Positions 40,923-51,745 of a stretch of 64,000 nt of DNA are shown one piece after another. The DNA lies in assembly GCF_025972045.1 (NCBI RefSeq), contig NZ_JAPDHX010000001.1:209181-273180 (forward strand). Direction: 5' to 3'. The stretch's first letter is position 1. The number at the start of each line of letters is the position of its first letter. The notes beneath the pieces were generated by a model, which made no database searches, had not been told where the DNA came from, and was given only the letters and a program-made list of their open reading frames with translations. The translations under genes were made by a program, and so were the position numbers. The DNA is from Micropruina sonneratiae (GTDB lineage Bacteria; Actinomycetota; Actinomycetes; Propionibacteriales; Propionibacteriaceae).

Positions 40923-41972
40923 TCAGCCGAGCCGCTCGGCGTAGGCCGATTCGGTGAGCCGGACGAGGCCCTCGCGCACGGTGCGAGCGATGCCGTAGTC
41001 GACGCCCTCGACCGCCAGCAGGTCGGCGGTGCTCGCCCCGAACAAGCCCTGCAGGTTGCCGAAGTGGCCCACCAGCGAGTCGGCGACCGAGCTGGGCAGC
41101 CGGCCGATCAGTGCCAGCTGGCGGTGCCCGCGGGGTGCCAGCTTCCTGCTCACCTGGGTGCCCAGGCCGCAGGCCTGCGCGATCAGCTCGGCGTGGGCGA
41201 GGTCGTCGGTGTCCAGGGTGGAGAGTCGAGCGAACCGCAGGCCGGCCTCGTCGGTGCTGTAGTCGCGCTCGAGCTGGACGGCGAGCTCGTCCAGACCCGA
41301 GATCAGCTCCTGCAACTGCAACCGCACCAGCCGGCCGTCGCTGCCCAACTCGACGGTGTAGCCGTTCAGCTCCTTGCGCAGCCGGTGCATCATCTCCAGC
41401 CGCTGAGCGATCAGGGTGATGTCGGCCACGGTCACCGAATCCTGCACCTCGGCCGCCGACAGCCTGGCGACGGCAGCCGACAGGCGTTCGGCGTAGCGGG
41501 CCAGGGTGGCCAGCGCCTGGTTGGCACGGGGCAGCAACTGTTCGGGACGCTGCACCACCCAGCGTCGGTTGTCGATGAACAGCGAGATGGTCGACATCGA
41601 CGCCGAGACCGTCGTGGTCGGGACGCCGGTCTGTCGGGCCACCCGGTCGGCCGTCCGGTGCCGGGTGCCGGTCTCGGCGGTCTCCACCGCCGCGTCCGGC
41701 ATCAGTTGCACCGCGGCGTACAGAATGCGGTCGAGGTCGTTGTCGAGCACGATCGCGCCGTCCATCTTGGCCAGTTCGCGCAGCGCGGTGGGACTGAACG
41801 GGACGTCGATGGCGAAGCCGCCGGTGATCAGCGCCTGCAGCCTTGCGTTGCTGCCCAGCGTGACCAGTGCGCCGGTGCGGCCCAGCACGATGCGGTCCAG
41901 GCCGTCGCGCACGGCCGTGCCGGGTGCGATCAGGGCAAGCGCCCGGTTGAGGCGGTTCGACGGGACGCTCAC
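40923..41972 (-). CDS. disA: DisA, diadenylate cyclase / DNA integrity scanning protein
   Basis: Makes the second messenger c-di-AMP from two ATP and monitors branched DNA; 349 residues, octameric in the family. The N-terminal DAC domain shows MDGAIVLDNDLDRILYAAVQL (DGA motif) and GTRHRTADRVARQT (RHR motif). A helical linker and a C-terminal helix-hairpin-helix DNA-binding region (SSVADSLVGHFGNLQGLFGAS) complete it. GTG at 41972 has AGAGGT upstream. It follows radA after 58 bases; this pairing is conserved and DisA and RadA interact functionally. Confidence 0.96.
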   Translation of the reverse strand: MSVPSNRLNRALALIAPGTAVRDGLDRIVLGRTGALVTLGSNARLQALITGGFAIDVPFSPTALRELAKMDGAIVLDNDLDRILYAAVQLMPDAAVETAETGTRHRTADRVARQTGVPTTTVSASMSTISLFIDNRRWVVQRPEQLLPRANQALATLARYAERLSAAVARLSAAEVQDSVTVADITLIAQRLEMMHRLRKELNGYTVELGSDGRLVRLQLQELISGLDELAVQLERDYSTDEAGLRFARLSTLDTDDLAHAELIAQACGLGTQVSRKLAPRGHRQLALIGRLPSSVADSLVGHFGNLQGLFGASTADLLAVEGVDYGIARTVREGLVRLTESAYAERLG

Positions 41973-42030
41973 GGGGGACCTCTTGCGACATGGGGGCGGC
42001 GGCGGGATCTGCCACAGACTACCCCGGTGG

Positions 42031-43449
42031 TCAGCCGGCGGGGTCGGGGCCGGCAAGCCGCAGCCTGGGTGGCCCGGTGTACTCCTTCTTGCGGGTCGGG
42101 CGCAGGCCCAGCAAGTCGACGGCCGCATCGGCCGAGGCCACCTCGACCACCTTCATGCCGTCGGGGCGGGCGGTGACGCCCGGCGGCACGATGGCCAGGG
42201 TGAACCCCAGCCTGCGCGCCTCGGCGAGCCGGCGCTCGAGGCCGGCCACCGGCCGCAATTCGCCGGACAGGCCGACCTCGCCCAGGGCGATCACCGGCCG
42301 GTGGTAGGTGCGCTCGACGGCCGCGGACGCGACCGCGAGCGCCACGGCCAGGTCGGCGGCCGGGTCGGCCAGTTTGGCGCCGCCCACCGTCGAGACGTAG
42401 GCCTCCTTGTTGTGCAGGCGGACGCCGGCCTTGCGCTGCAACACGGCCAGGATCACCGACACCCGGCCCGACTCCAGACCGTGGGTGACCCGGCGCGGCA
42501 CCTGGGCGGCGGAGGGAGCGACCAGGGCCTGCACCTCGCTGAGCAGCGGACGCCGCCCCTGCAGGGTGACGGTCAGCGCCGTGCCCGGCACCGGTTCGGC
42601 GCGGGCGGAGGCGAACAGCCGGCTCGGGTCGACGACCTCGCGGATGCCGCTCTCGGTCATCTCGAAACAGCCCACCTCGTCGGCCGGGCCGAAGCGGTTC
42701 TTGGTGGCCCGGACCAGTCGCAGCCCGCTGTGCCTGTCGCCCTCGAACGACAGCACCACGTCGACCAGGTGCTCCAGCAGCCGGGGCCCGGCGACCGTGC
42801 CCTCCTTGGTGACGTGGCCGACCAGCAGCACCGGCAGCCGGCGGGCCTTGGCGACCCGGACCAGCGCGTTGGTGACCTCGCGCACCTGGGCCACCCCGCC
42901 ACTGACCCCGTCGCTGCCGCCGACCGTCACCGCCTGCACCGAGTCGAGCACCAGCAGCCGCGGCTCGACCTGCTCGATCTGGGCGAGGATCGCGCCCAGA
43001 TCGGTCTCGGCGGCCAGGTACAGCTCGTCGGCCAGGGCGCCGATGCGGCCCGCACGCAGCCGCACCTGGGCGGCCGACTCTTCAGCCGAGACGTACAGGG
43101 TGCGGCCCGAACCGGACGCCCAGCGGCCGGCCACGTCGAGCAGCAGGGTTGACTTGCCGACACCCGGTTCACCGGCGAGCAGCACCACGGCGCCCGCGAC
43201 CAGGCCCTCGCCGAGCACCCGGTCGAGTTCGGCGACCCCCGTCGGGGTGGACGCCGCCTCGGCCACCGGCACCTGGCCGATCGGCCGCGCGGGATGCGTC
43301 GGTGCCTCGCGTGCCCCGCCGGGGCGGCTCGCCACAGGGGTGTGCGGAGCCATCGAGCCCCAGCTCTGGCATTGGGTGCAGCGCCCGACCCAGCGGGCGC
43401 TCGTCCAGCCGCACTCGGAGCACCGGTGGGCGACAGCGGTCTTGGCCAT
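42031..43449 (-). CDS. radA: DNA repair protein RadA (Sms)
   Basis: A hexameric RecA-like helicase helping branch migration in recombination; 472 residues. The N-terminal zinc finger is CSECGWTSARWVGRCTQC. The RecA core has Walker A GEPGVGKST and LLVLDSVQAV as Walker B, then the RadA-specific TKNRFGPADE motif (KNRFG). The C-terminal Lon-like domain (EAYVSTVGGAKLADPAADLAVALA) is present. Leaderless-type ATG at 43449; operon with disA. Confidence 0.97.
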   Translation of the reverse strand: MAKTAVAHRCSECGWTSARWVGRCTQCQSWGSMAPHTPVASRPGGAREAPTHPARPIGQVPVAEAASTPTGVAELDRVLGEGLVAGAVVLLAGEPGVGKSTLLLDVAGRWASGSGRTLYVSAEESAAQVRLRAGRIGALADELYLAAETDLGAILAQIEQVEPRLLVLDSVQAVTVGGSDGVSGGVAQVREVTNALVRVAKARRLPVLLVGHVTKEGTVAGPRLLEHLVDVVLSFEGDRHSGLRLVRATKNRFGPADEVGCFEMTESGIREVVDPSRLFASARAEPVPGTALTVTLQGRRPLLSEVQALVAPSAAQVPRRVTHGLESGRVSVILAVLQRKAGVRLHNKEAYVSTVGGAKLADPAADLAVALAVASAAVERTYHRPVIALGEVGLSGELRPVAGLERRLAEARRLGFTLAIVPPGVTARPDGMKVVEVASADAAVDLLGLRPTRKKEYTGPPRLRLAGPDPAG

Positions 43450-43456
43450 GCTCCGC

Positions 43457-43462
43457 AGGCTA
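43457..43462 (-). promoter_or_regulatory. -10 element (TAGCCT), leaderless start of radA
   Basis: On the minus strand TAGCCT lies 7 bases before the ATG at 43449. Confidence 0.6.
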
Positions 43463-43514
43463 GGGGGCGGCCCCGACAGTTCCGGACGCCCCGCGCCGGG
43501 GGCGTCCGCCCGGG

Positions 43515-44150
43515 TCAGATCCGGACCAGGCCGTTGGGCGTGTTGAAGGTGGCCGCGACCAGGCCGGGCTGGCCGTTGGGGGCCGTGAAGCGAATGTTGA
43601 TGCCGTCGAAGGCGCCGTCGACCTCTGCGCCGATCCAGGCCTCGACCCGCTCCTCGTTGCCCGAGATCTCGAGCTCGGCCAGTTGCAGGTCGCCGTGCAG
43701 CGCCTTGGGCAGCACCGACTCGTCGCTGGTCCACCTGATGAAATACGGCAGTTGCGGGTCGGCGATCAGTCCCTTGACCCCGATCTGCTGCCATTCCAGC
43801 AGCCGGCCGTCGGGGAAGTGCCGCGAGCCGATCACGGCCTCGCGACCCAGCCGGATCTCGTAGGGGGCGAGGTCGGGCACCGACACGACCCAGCCCAGCC
43901 AGCCGCCGCCCATCTCGGAGCGTGCCCGGACGGCCTGACCGAACGGGGCCTTCTCGGCGGCGGGGTGCTCGAGCACCTCGACCACTTCGAGATAACGGTC
44001 GTCGGCCAGCGGCAGAATGTTGTTGCGGGTGCCGAAGCGGGGGTGGAAGCCGCCGTCGCGGAACTTGGCGCCGAGCAGGTCACCCAGTCTCTCGACCTCA
44101 GCCTTGAGACCGTCCGGACCAGCCGCGAACGTCAAGTGATCGACATGCAT
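43515..44150 (-). CDS. VOC-like (glyoxalase-3 type) protein
   Basis: A 211-residue protein with a single large VOC-like fold. It starts with MHVDHLTFAAGPDGLKAEVERL, which carries the usual HxxF pattern, then RFGTRNNILPLADDRYLEVVEVLEHP with the conserved Glu, and ends with NIRFTAPNGQPGLVAATF. This is the long variant common in soil actinobacteria; its substrate is unknown. ATG at 44150 is preferred because it gives the HxxF start; CAGAAT lies 6 bases upstream, a weak leaderless-type -10. Confidence 0.82.
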   Translation of the reverse strand: MHVDHLTFAAGPDGLKAEVERLGDLLGAKFRDGGFHPRFGTRNNILPLADDRYLEVVEVLEHPAAEKAPFGQAVRARSEMGGGWLGWVVSVPDLAPYEIRLGREAVIGSRHFPDGRLLEWQQIGVKGLIADPQLPYFIRWTSDESVLPKALHGDLQLAELEISGNEERVEAWIGAEVDGAFDGINIRFTAPNGQPGLVAATFNTPNGLVRI

Positions 44151-44304
44151 ACCGACATTCTGACCGGCGGGGCCCGCCGATGCGAAATCGGGCCCTGCGG
44201 GAGGCCCGGCCCTGCCGTCGCGCGTCACGAAACGGTTACGGCGAGGAAATATGACGTGTCAGATGATGACCGTCAGCCTTGCCCGGCCGGCTGGCGCTCG
44301 CCCC

Positions 44305-44310
44305 TATGAT
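44305..44310 (+). promoter_or_regulatory. -10 element (TATGAT), leaderless start
   Basis: TATGAT, close to the ideal TATAAT, lies 7 bases before the GTG at 44318. Confidence 0.6.
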
Positions 44311-44317
44311 TGCCGGT

Positions 44318-45127
44318 GTGAGTGACTCCGGGAGCGACGTCAAGGTCGCCCTGTCGACGTCCTCGGTCTACCCCGAGAGCACCGCCGCCGGCTTCGAGAT
44401 CGCCAGCCTGCTCGGCTACGACGGCGTCGAGTTGATGGTCGGCATCGATCCGCTCGCGGCCGACGTGGACGCCGTGGAGCGCCTGCGTGACTATCACCAG
44501 ATGCCGGTGGTGTCGGTGCACGCGCCCTGCCTGCTGATCACCCAGCGGGTCTGGGGGACCGATCCCTGGGTCAAGCTCGAGCGGGCCACCGAGGCGGCCA
44601 ACCAACTGGACGCCGACCTGGTCGTGGTGCATCCGCCGTTCCGGTGGCAACGCAGCTACGCAACCAGGTTCGTCGAGGGCGTGCGCGAGCTGGCCGACCG
44701 CAGTGGGGTGCGGATCGCGGTGGAGAACATGTTCCCGTGGCGGGCGCCGGGTGGCGGCGACTTCAAGGCCTACCGGCCGAGTTGGGACCCGACCGACCTC
44801 GACTACGACCACCTCACGCTCGACCTGTCCCACGCCGCCACCGCCCGGCAGGATTCGCTCGAGTTGGTCCGCCGGTGGGACGACCGGCTGGCTCACGTCC
44901 ACCTCACCGACGGCAACGGCTCGGCCAAGGACGAGCACCTGCTGCCCGGTCAGGGCAACCAGCGGGCCGATGAGGTGCTGGAGGAGTTGTCCCGACGCGG
45001 CTACGCGGGCCACGTCGTCCTGGAGGTGAACACCAACGACGCTGACCGGGGCGGCCGCGAGGAGGCGCTGGACACAGCGCTGGCGTTCGCGCGGCGACAC
45101 CTGAACCAGGTGAAGGGGGCCGCGTGA
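44318..45127 (+). CDS. Sugar phosphate isomerase/epimerase family protein
   Basis: A 269-residue TIM-barrel protein of the xylose-isomerase-like / AP endonuclease 2 superfamily. Conserved points: [30 protein letters not shown] at the N-terminus, [27 protein letters not shown] (metal Glu), [35 protein letters not shown] and VVLEVNT. These residues make a metal site as in IolE/endonuclease IV. The substrate is unknown. The next gene overlaps by 4 bases. GTG at 44318 is leaderless-type and fits the normal N-terminus. Confidence 0.87.
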   Translation: MSDSGSDVKVALSTSSVYPESTAAGFEIASLLGYDGVELMVGIDPLAADVDAVERLRDYHQMPVVSVHAPCLLITQRVWGTDPWVKLERATEAANQLDADLVVVHPPFRWQRSYATRFVEGVRELADRSGVRIAVENMFPWRAPGGGDFKAYRPSWDPTDLDYDHLTLDLSHAATARQDSLELVRRWDDRLAHVHLTDGNGSAKDEHLLPGQGNQRADEVLEELSRRGYAGHVVLEVNTNDADRGGREEALDTALAFARRHLNQVKGAA

Positions 45128-45893
45128 GCGAACCGGTGCCCGTCGCCGAGCCGGCCCCGCCGGCCCCGCCGGCGTGCCGGCCGCGGTGGGGTTGGGAGGT
45201 CCTGCTGGTCCTCGGGGTGTCCCTCGGCCAGTCCGCGGTGTACTCGATCCTGTCGATCGCCGAGAAGCTCAGCCGGCCCGAGCCGCTCGGCCAGCAGACC
45301 ACCACCATCAACTCCTCGGTGACCCCGGACCGACCGTGGCTCGACCTGTCCTACCAGCTGGCCGGCGTCGTCTTCCCGCTGGTGCCGGCCCTGCTGGCGC
45401 TGTACCTGCTGCGGCTGACCGGCGACCGGGACCGGATCGGCTTCGACCTGCGCCGGCCGTGGCAGGACCTCGGCTGGGGCTTCGCGATCGCGGCCGGCAT
45501 CGGCATTCCCGGACTGGGGCTCTACTTCGCCGCCCGGGCGTTCGGGCTCAACACCAACGTGCAGCCGGCGAACCTGGCGGAGAACTGGTGGACGATCCCG
45601 GTACTGGTCGGACTGGCGGTGATGAACGGGGTGCTCGAAGAGGTGGTGATCGTCGGCTACTGGTTCACCCGGATGGCCCAGTGCGGCTGGACGACGGCGG
45701 CCGTGCTGATCGGCTCGGCGGTGATCCGTGGTTCGTACCACCTCTACCAGGGGTTCGGCGGCTTCGTCGGCAACCTGGTGATGGGCCTGGTTTTCGGCTG
45801 GCTCTACCTGCGCTACAAACGGGTCGGCCCACTGGTGGCGGCGCACATCATCCTCGACCTGTTCGCCTTCGTCGGCTACTCCCTGATCGCCCC

Positions 45894-45912
<19 letters not shown>
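45124..45912 (+). CDS. CPBP-family intramembrane protease-like protein
   Basis: A 262-residue polytopic protein with about seven TM helices. The family motifs are present: paired Glu in [14 protein letters not shown] (motif 1), and [25 protein letters not shown] with the His and Asn of motifs 2-3. CPBP (Abi) proteins cleave prenylated or other membrane substrates, or act in bacteriocin self-protection. No bacteriocin gene is nearby. GTG at 45124 overlaps the previous stop codon. Its 3' end overlaps the opposite-strand M23-like gene by 19 bases. Confidence 0.87.
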
Positions 45913-48465
<2,553 letters not shown>

Positions 48466-48586
48466 CCCCGGCGTGGCCCCCTTTGCGCGCGGGCTGCGGC
48501 CGGCCACCGGGTGGGGTATGGTGGCCCGCACATCAGCGTCGACCGGGGTTGGCGCCGTGCACTTTCCGGCCCAGAGAAGAGTTCCG

Positions 48587-48790
48587 ATGACCGACTCGCC
48601 CGTCCCGTTGTCAGCGATCAAGTTCCTCAAGGTCACCGAGGTCGCCACGCTGTTGCGGGTCTCGCGGATGAGCGTCTACCGGCTGATCCATTCCGGGGAA
48701 CTCGAGGCGGTGCGGTTCGGGCGAAGCTTCCGCGTACCCGAGCACGCGGTCAACGCCTACCTGCAACAGTCCTTCTACGACGCGGGCTGA
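48587..48790 (+). CDS. Small excisionase-type HTH protein
   Basis: A 67-residue DNA-binding protein with one MerR/excisionase-like helix-turn-helix: KFLKVTEVATLLRVSRMSVYRLIHSGELEAVRFGRSFRVPEHAV in parts. It ends with the conserved YLQQSFYDAG. It matches the small protein encoded next to proC in mycobacteria and streptomycetes, a relative of BldC. ATG at 48587 follows AGAGAAGAG; the longer frame is not conserved. TATGGT at 48517-48522 is a candidate -10. No phage genes are near, so this is a chromosomal regulator and not a true excisionase. Confidence 0.9.
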   Translation: MTDSPVPLSAIKFLKVTEVATLLRVSRMSVYRLIHSGELEAVRFGRSFRVPEHAVNAYLQQSFYDAG

Positions 48791-48921
48791 TGACGTCGGC
48801 GCCGAGAACCGGGGGCAATTCGCACTCGGTGTGGGGCACTCGGTAAGCTTGCCCGGTTGGCTGGCTCGCCCAGCCGTCGTCCGCGGGTCAATCCCGCACG
48901 TAATCAGCGAGAGGTCAGCAC

Positions 48922-49023
48922 GTGGGTTCGGTCATCAAGAAGCGTCGCAAGCGGATGGCGAAGAAGAAGCACCGCAAGCTTCTGAAGAAGACGCGCATCC
49001 AGCGTCGTCGCGCCGGTAAGTAG
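48922..49023 (+). CDS. Small ribosomal subunit protein bS22
   Basis: A 33-residue, very basic peptide: it begins [19 protein letters not shown] and ends IQRRRAGK, the AURKAIP1/COX24 domain. This is the actinobacterial bS22 protein seen in mycobacterial 30S ribosomes. GTG at 48922 follows GAGAGGTC. It is far too short for ordinary gene finding but is recognised by sequence and by its fixed place after proC and the HTH gene. Confidence 0.95.
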   Translation: MGSVIKKRRKRMAKKKHRKLLKKTRIQRRRAGK

Positions 49024-49039
49024 CCAACCGGTCCGCGCC

Positions 49040-49282
49040 ATGATGACCACTGCCCGGGTGCAGGTCATCGTGCGCGACGGCTGTCACCTCTGCGTCGACG
49101 CCGTCGAAATCGCCCGTCGGGTCTGCGCCGAAGCCGGCGCCACGTTCACGACCCTCGACGTGGACGCCGACCCTGCCCTGGCCACGCACACCGACCATGT
49201 GCCGGTGACGTTGGTGGACGGCGTCCGGCTGGCGATCTGGTTCCTCGACGAGCGGCAGTTGCGCGCCGCGCTGGCACGATGA
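49040..49282 (+). CDS. Glutaredoxin-like protein (DUF836)
   Basis: An 80-residue thioredoxin-fold protein with the redox motif CHLC (VIVRDGCHLCVDAVEIARRV) and the cis-Pro region DHVPVTLVDG. Glutaredoxin-like DUF836 proteins are common in actinobacteria and may work with mycothiol. Tandem ATGs at 49040 and 49043 are both possible starts. It overlaps the SRPBCC gene by 4 bases and stands upstream of the cytochrome c maturation cluster, which also handles thiols. Confidence 0.88.
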   Translation: MMTTARVQVIVRDGCHLCVDAVEIARRVCAEAGATFTTLDVDADPALATHTDHVPVTLVDGVRLAIWFLDERQLRAALAR

Positions 49283-49701
49283 CGCGCTCGGTCACCATAA
49301 CGGCCCCGGTCGCCGCCCCCGTGCTGTTCGACTACCTGACCGATCCGCGTCGGCGTCCGCAGTGGCAGGCCAGCCTGCTTGCCGTGGACCATCTCAGCGG
49401 GGACGGCTCACCCGGCACGCGCTGGACCGACGTGACCGCGGTCGGGGCCCGCCCGCACCTGTGGGTGTCGGCGTCCGAGCCGCCGCAGAGTTGGACGGAG
49501 CAGGGCCGCTGGCGCGGACTGCGTGCCGTGCTGCGGCTCGACTTCGTCGCCGCGTCGCAATCGTCCAGCGTGCTGGTCGCCACCTTCGCCCTGACCGGAC
49601 GCGGCCCGTGGCGTCCGCTCGCCGCGGCGCTCGAACTGCTGGCACCGGCGGCCATCGCCGCCGACCTGCGCCGCGGGGTGCGGCTCGCGGCCACCGGCTG
49701 A
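49279..49701 (+). CDS. SRPBCC family protein
   Basis: A 140-residue START/Bet v 1-like protein (polyketide-cyclase 2 type). It opens with MTRSVTITAPVAAPVLFDYLTDPRRRPQW (in parts), the usual first strand and DP-RR-W pattern. It continues with WVSASEPPQSWTEQGRWRG and ends in a helix (LAAALELLAPAAIAADLRRGV). It likely binds a small hydrophobic ligand, which is unknown. It overlaps the glutaredoxin-like gene (ATGA), so the two are translated together. Confidence 0.82.
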   Translation: MTRSVTITAPVAAPVLFDYLTDPRRRPQWQASLLAVDHLSGDGSPGTRWTDVTAVGARPHLWVSASEPPQSWTEQGRWRGLRAVLRLDFVAASQSSSVLVATFALTGRGPWRPLAAALELLAPAAIAADLRRGVRLAATG

Positions 49702-49773
49702 ACGCCCTGGCCGGGGGCGTCTGCGGCGTCCCGTATTGTTGGAGGCCGAGCAAGCGAAAGGCCCAGCCAACCC

Positions 49774-50427
49774 ATGCAATCGGTCGTTCACCTGGTCCGC
49801 CACGGGCAGGTTCACAACCCTGACGGCATTCTCTACGGACGGCTCCCCGGGTACGGGCTGAGTGAGGTCGGCCGGGCGATGGCGCAGCGGCTCGGCGAGT
49901 ACTTCGCCGACGCCGAGTTGACCCACCTGCGCTGCTCACCGCTGCAGCGGGCCCGGGAGACGATGGCGCCGATCGCCGAGCGGCACCCCGAGCTCGAGAT
50001 CGTCACCGACGAGCGGGTGATCGAGGCGGCCAACTACTTCGAGGGCAGCAACTTCGGCCGCTTCAACGAGAAGCTGCTGCTGCCCACCAACCTGTGGCAG
50101 CTGCGCAACCCGCTCCAGCCCTCCTGGGGCGAGCCCTACACCTCGATCGTGGCGCGGGTGCGCGAGGCGATGGGCGACGCCGCCCGGGCCGCCGGCGACG
50201 GGGGCCAGGCGCTGATCGTGATGCACGAACTGCCGATCTGGATCTCCCGGCTGGCCGCCGAGGGGCGTCCGCTGGTGCACGACCCGCGCAAGCGGCAGTG
50301 CCGGCTGGCCAGCGTCACCTCCTTCACCCTGATCGACGACCGCATCGTCGCCGTCGACTACGCCGAGCCGGCCGCCGACCTGGTGCCGCCGAAGAAGTCC
50401 CGAGTGCTGTTCCGCCCCGGATCCTGA
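49774..50427 (+). CDS. Histidine phosphatase family protein
   Basis: A 217-residue phosphoglycerate-mutase-fold enzyme. The RHG motif (VVHLVRHGQVHNPDGILYGR) puts the nucleophile at His10; LRCSPLQRARETMAPIA and VMHELPIWISRLAAEGRP give the other active-site parts. It heads the ResA-CcdA-ResB-CcsB genes, the same order as in mycobacteria, and overlaps the thioredoxin gene (TGATG). Its substrate and its role in cytochrome assembly are unknown. TATTGT at 49734-49739 is a candidate -10. Confidence 0.9.
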   Translation: MQSVVHLVRHGQVHNPDGILYGRLPGYGLSEVGRAMAQRLGEYFADAELTHLRCSPLQRARETMAPIAERHPELEIVTDERVIEAANYFEGSNFGRFNEKLLLPTNLWQLRNPLQPSWGEPYTSIVARVREAMGDAARAAGDGGQALIVMHELPIWISRLAAEGRPLVHDPRKRQCRLASVTSFTLIDDRIVAVDYAEPAADLVPPKKSRVLFRPGS

Positions 50428-50987
50428 TGCGCCGGTTCGTCTGCCTGCTCGTCGCCCTGCTGCTGCCGGCCCTGGCCGGCTGCACCGGTTCGACGTCGAG
50501 CGGTGGCGGCTACGTCAGCGGAGACGGCTCGATCACCCGGGTGCCGATCGACCAGCGGACGGCCGCGCCGCCGATCGAGGGCACCACGCTGGACGGAAAG
50601 GCCTGGAGCAGCAGTTCCGTTGACGACGGCAGGGTGATCGTCTACAACGTGTGGGGGTCGTGGTGCCCGCCGTGCGTCAAGGAGGCCCCGGCCCTGGCCG
50701 CAGCCGCCGAGCGGACGACGAAGACGGCCCAGTTCGTCGGGCTCAACACCCGCGACTCCGGCATCGCCCAGGCCCAGGCGTTCGTCCGCGACTTCAAGAT
50801 CTCCTACCCCAACCTGTACGACCCCTCAGGCGCCCTCGTGCTCGCCTTCTCGGGGCAGCTGCCGTTGAGCGCCATTCCGTCCACGGTGGTGGTGGACGCG
50901 CAGGGGCGGATCGCTGCCCGGGTGCTGGGCGAGACCACCGAGGCCACCCTGGTGGGCCTGATCGAGGACGTCGCGGCGGGCCGATGA
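50427..50987 (+). CDS. ResA/TlpA-like thiol-disulfide lipoprotein
   Basis: A membrane-anchored thioredoxin that reduces apocytochrome c disulfides outside the membrane. The signal MRRFVCLLVALLLPALAGC ends in lipobox LAGC with Cys19. The thioredoxin fold has VYNVWGSWCPPCVKEAPAL (WCPPC active site), and the cis-Pro in SAIPSTVVVDAQGRI. 186 residues, typical. It overlaps genes on both sides, so it belongs to a tightly coupled operon. Confidence 0.93.
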   Translation: MRRFVCLLVALLLPALAGCTGSTSSGGGYVSGDGSITRVPIDQRTAAPPIEGTTLDGKAWSSSSVDDGRVIVYNVWGSWCPPCVKEAPALAAAAERTTKTAQFVGLNTRDSGIAQAQAFVRDFKISYPNLYDPSGALVLAFSGQLPLSAIPSTVVVDAQGRIAARVLGETTEATLVGLIEDVAAGR

Positions 50988-51745
50988 TCGTGCTGGAGAT
51001 CGGGGACTGGGCCCGGGAGGCTGTCGGCGGCTCGATGCTGCTGGCCCTACCGGTCGCCGTGCTGGCCGGGCTGGTGTCGTTCTTCTCGCCGTGCGTGCTG
51101 CCGCTGCTGCCCGGCTACCTGTCCTACGCCTCCGGGCTGAGCTCGGCCCAGCTGGCCGACGGCTCCCGACGCGGCCGGGTGCTGGCCGGCACCTCGCTGT
51201 TCGTGCTCGGCTTCGCCGTCGTCTTCGTCTCCGGCGGCGCGCTGTTCGGCTCGCTCGGCACCCAGTTGATGCTGTGGCGCCGCGAGCTGACCGTCATCGG
51301 TGGCGTGCTGGCGATCGTGCTCGGCCTGGTGTTCGCCGGCTGGGTGCCGTTCGCCAACCGGACGGTGCGGCTCAACCTGCGGCCCCGGGTGGGGCTGGCC
51401 GCGGCGCCGCTGCTCGGCATCGTGTTCGCCCTCGGCTGGACGCCGTGCATCGGTCCCGCGCTGCAGGTGGTGCTCACCCTGGCCCTCAACGAGGCGACCG
51501 CCGTCCGGGGCGCGCTGCTCGCCCTCGCCTATGCGCTCGGGCTCGGCCTGCCCTTCCTGGTCGCCGGCCTGGCGCTGGACCGGTTCGGCACCGCGATCGG
51601 CTGGGTCCGCCGGCACCACCGGGCACTGCAGGTCTTCGGCGGGGTGCTGATGGTCGGGGTCGGCGTGCTGCTGCTCACCGGCTGGTGGGATGCGCTGATG
51701 GGCGTGCTGCGGCAGTGGGCGTCCGCCTTCGGGACGGTGATCTGA
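50984..51745 (+). CDS. ccdA: CcdA, cytochrome c biogenesis membrane protein
   Basis: A six-helix membrane protein (253 residues) passing electrons from cytoplasmic thioredoxin to the outer thioredoxin-like protein. The redox cysteines are in SFFSPCVLPLLPGYLSY and FALGWTPCIGPALQ, one in each half of the protein. ATG at 50984 overlaps the previous stop (ATGA); an upstream open frame is antisense-free but inside the resA-like gene and was rejected. The product probably supplies reductant to the ResA-like protein. Confidence 0.95.
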   Translation: MIVLEIGDWAREAVGGSMLLALPVAVLAGLVSFFSPCVLPLLPGYLSYASGLSSAQLADGSRRGRVLAGTSLFVLGFAVVFVSGGALFGSLGTQLMLWRRELTVIGGVLAIVLGLVFAGWVPFANRTVRLNLRPRVGLAAAPLLGIVFALGWTPCIGPALQVVLTLALNEATAVRGALLALAYALGLGLPFLVAGLALDRFGTAIGWVRRHHRALQVFGGVLMVGVGVLLLTGWWDALMGVLRQWASAFGTVI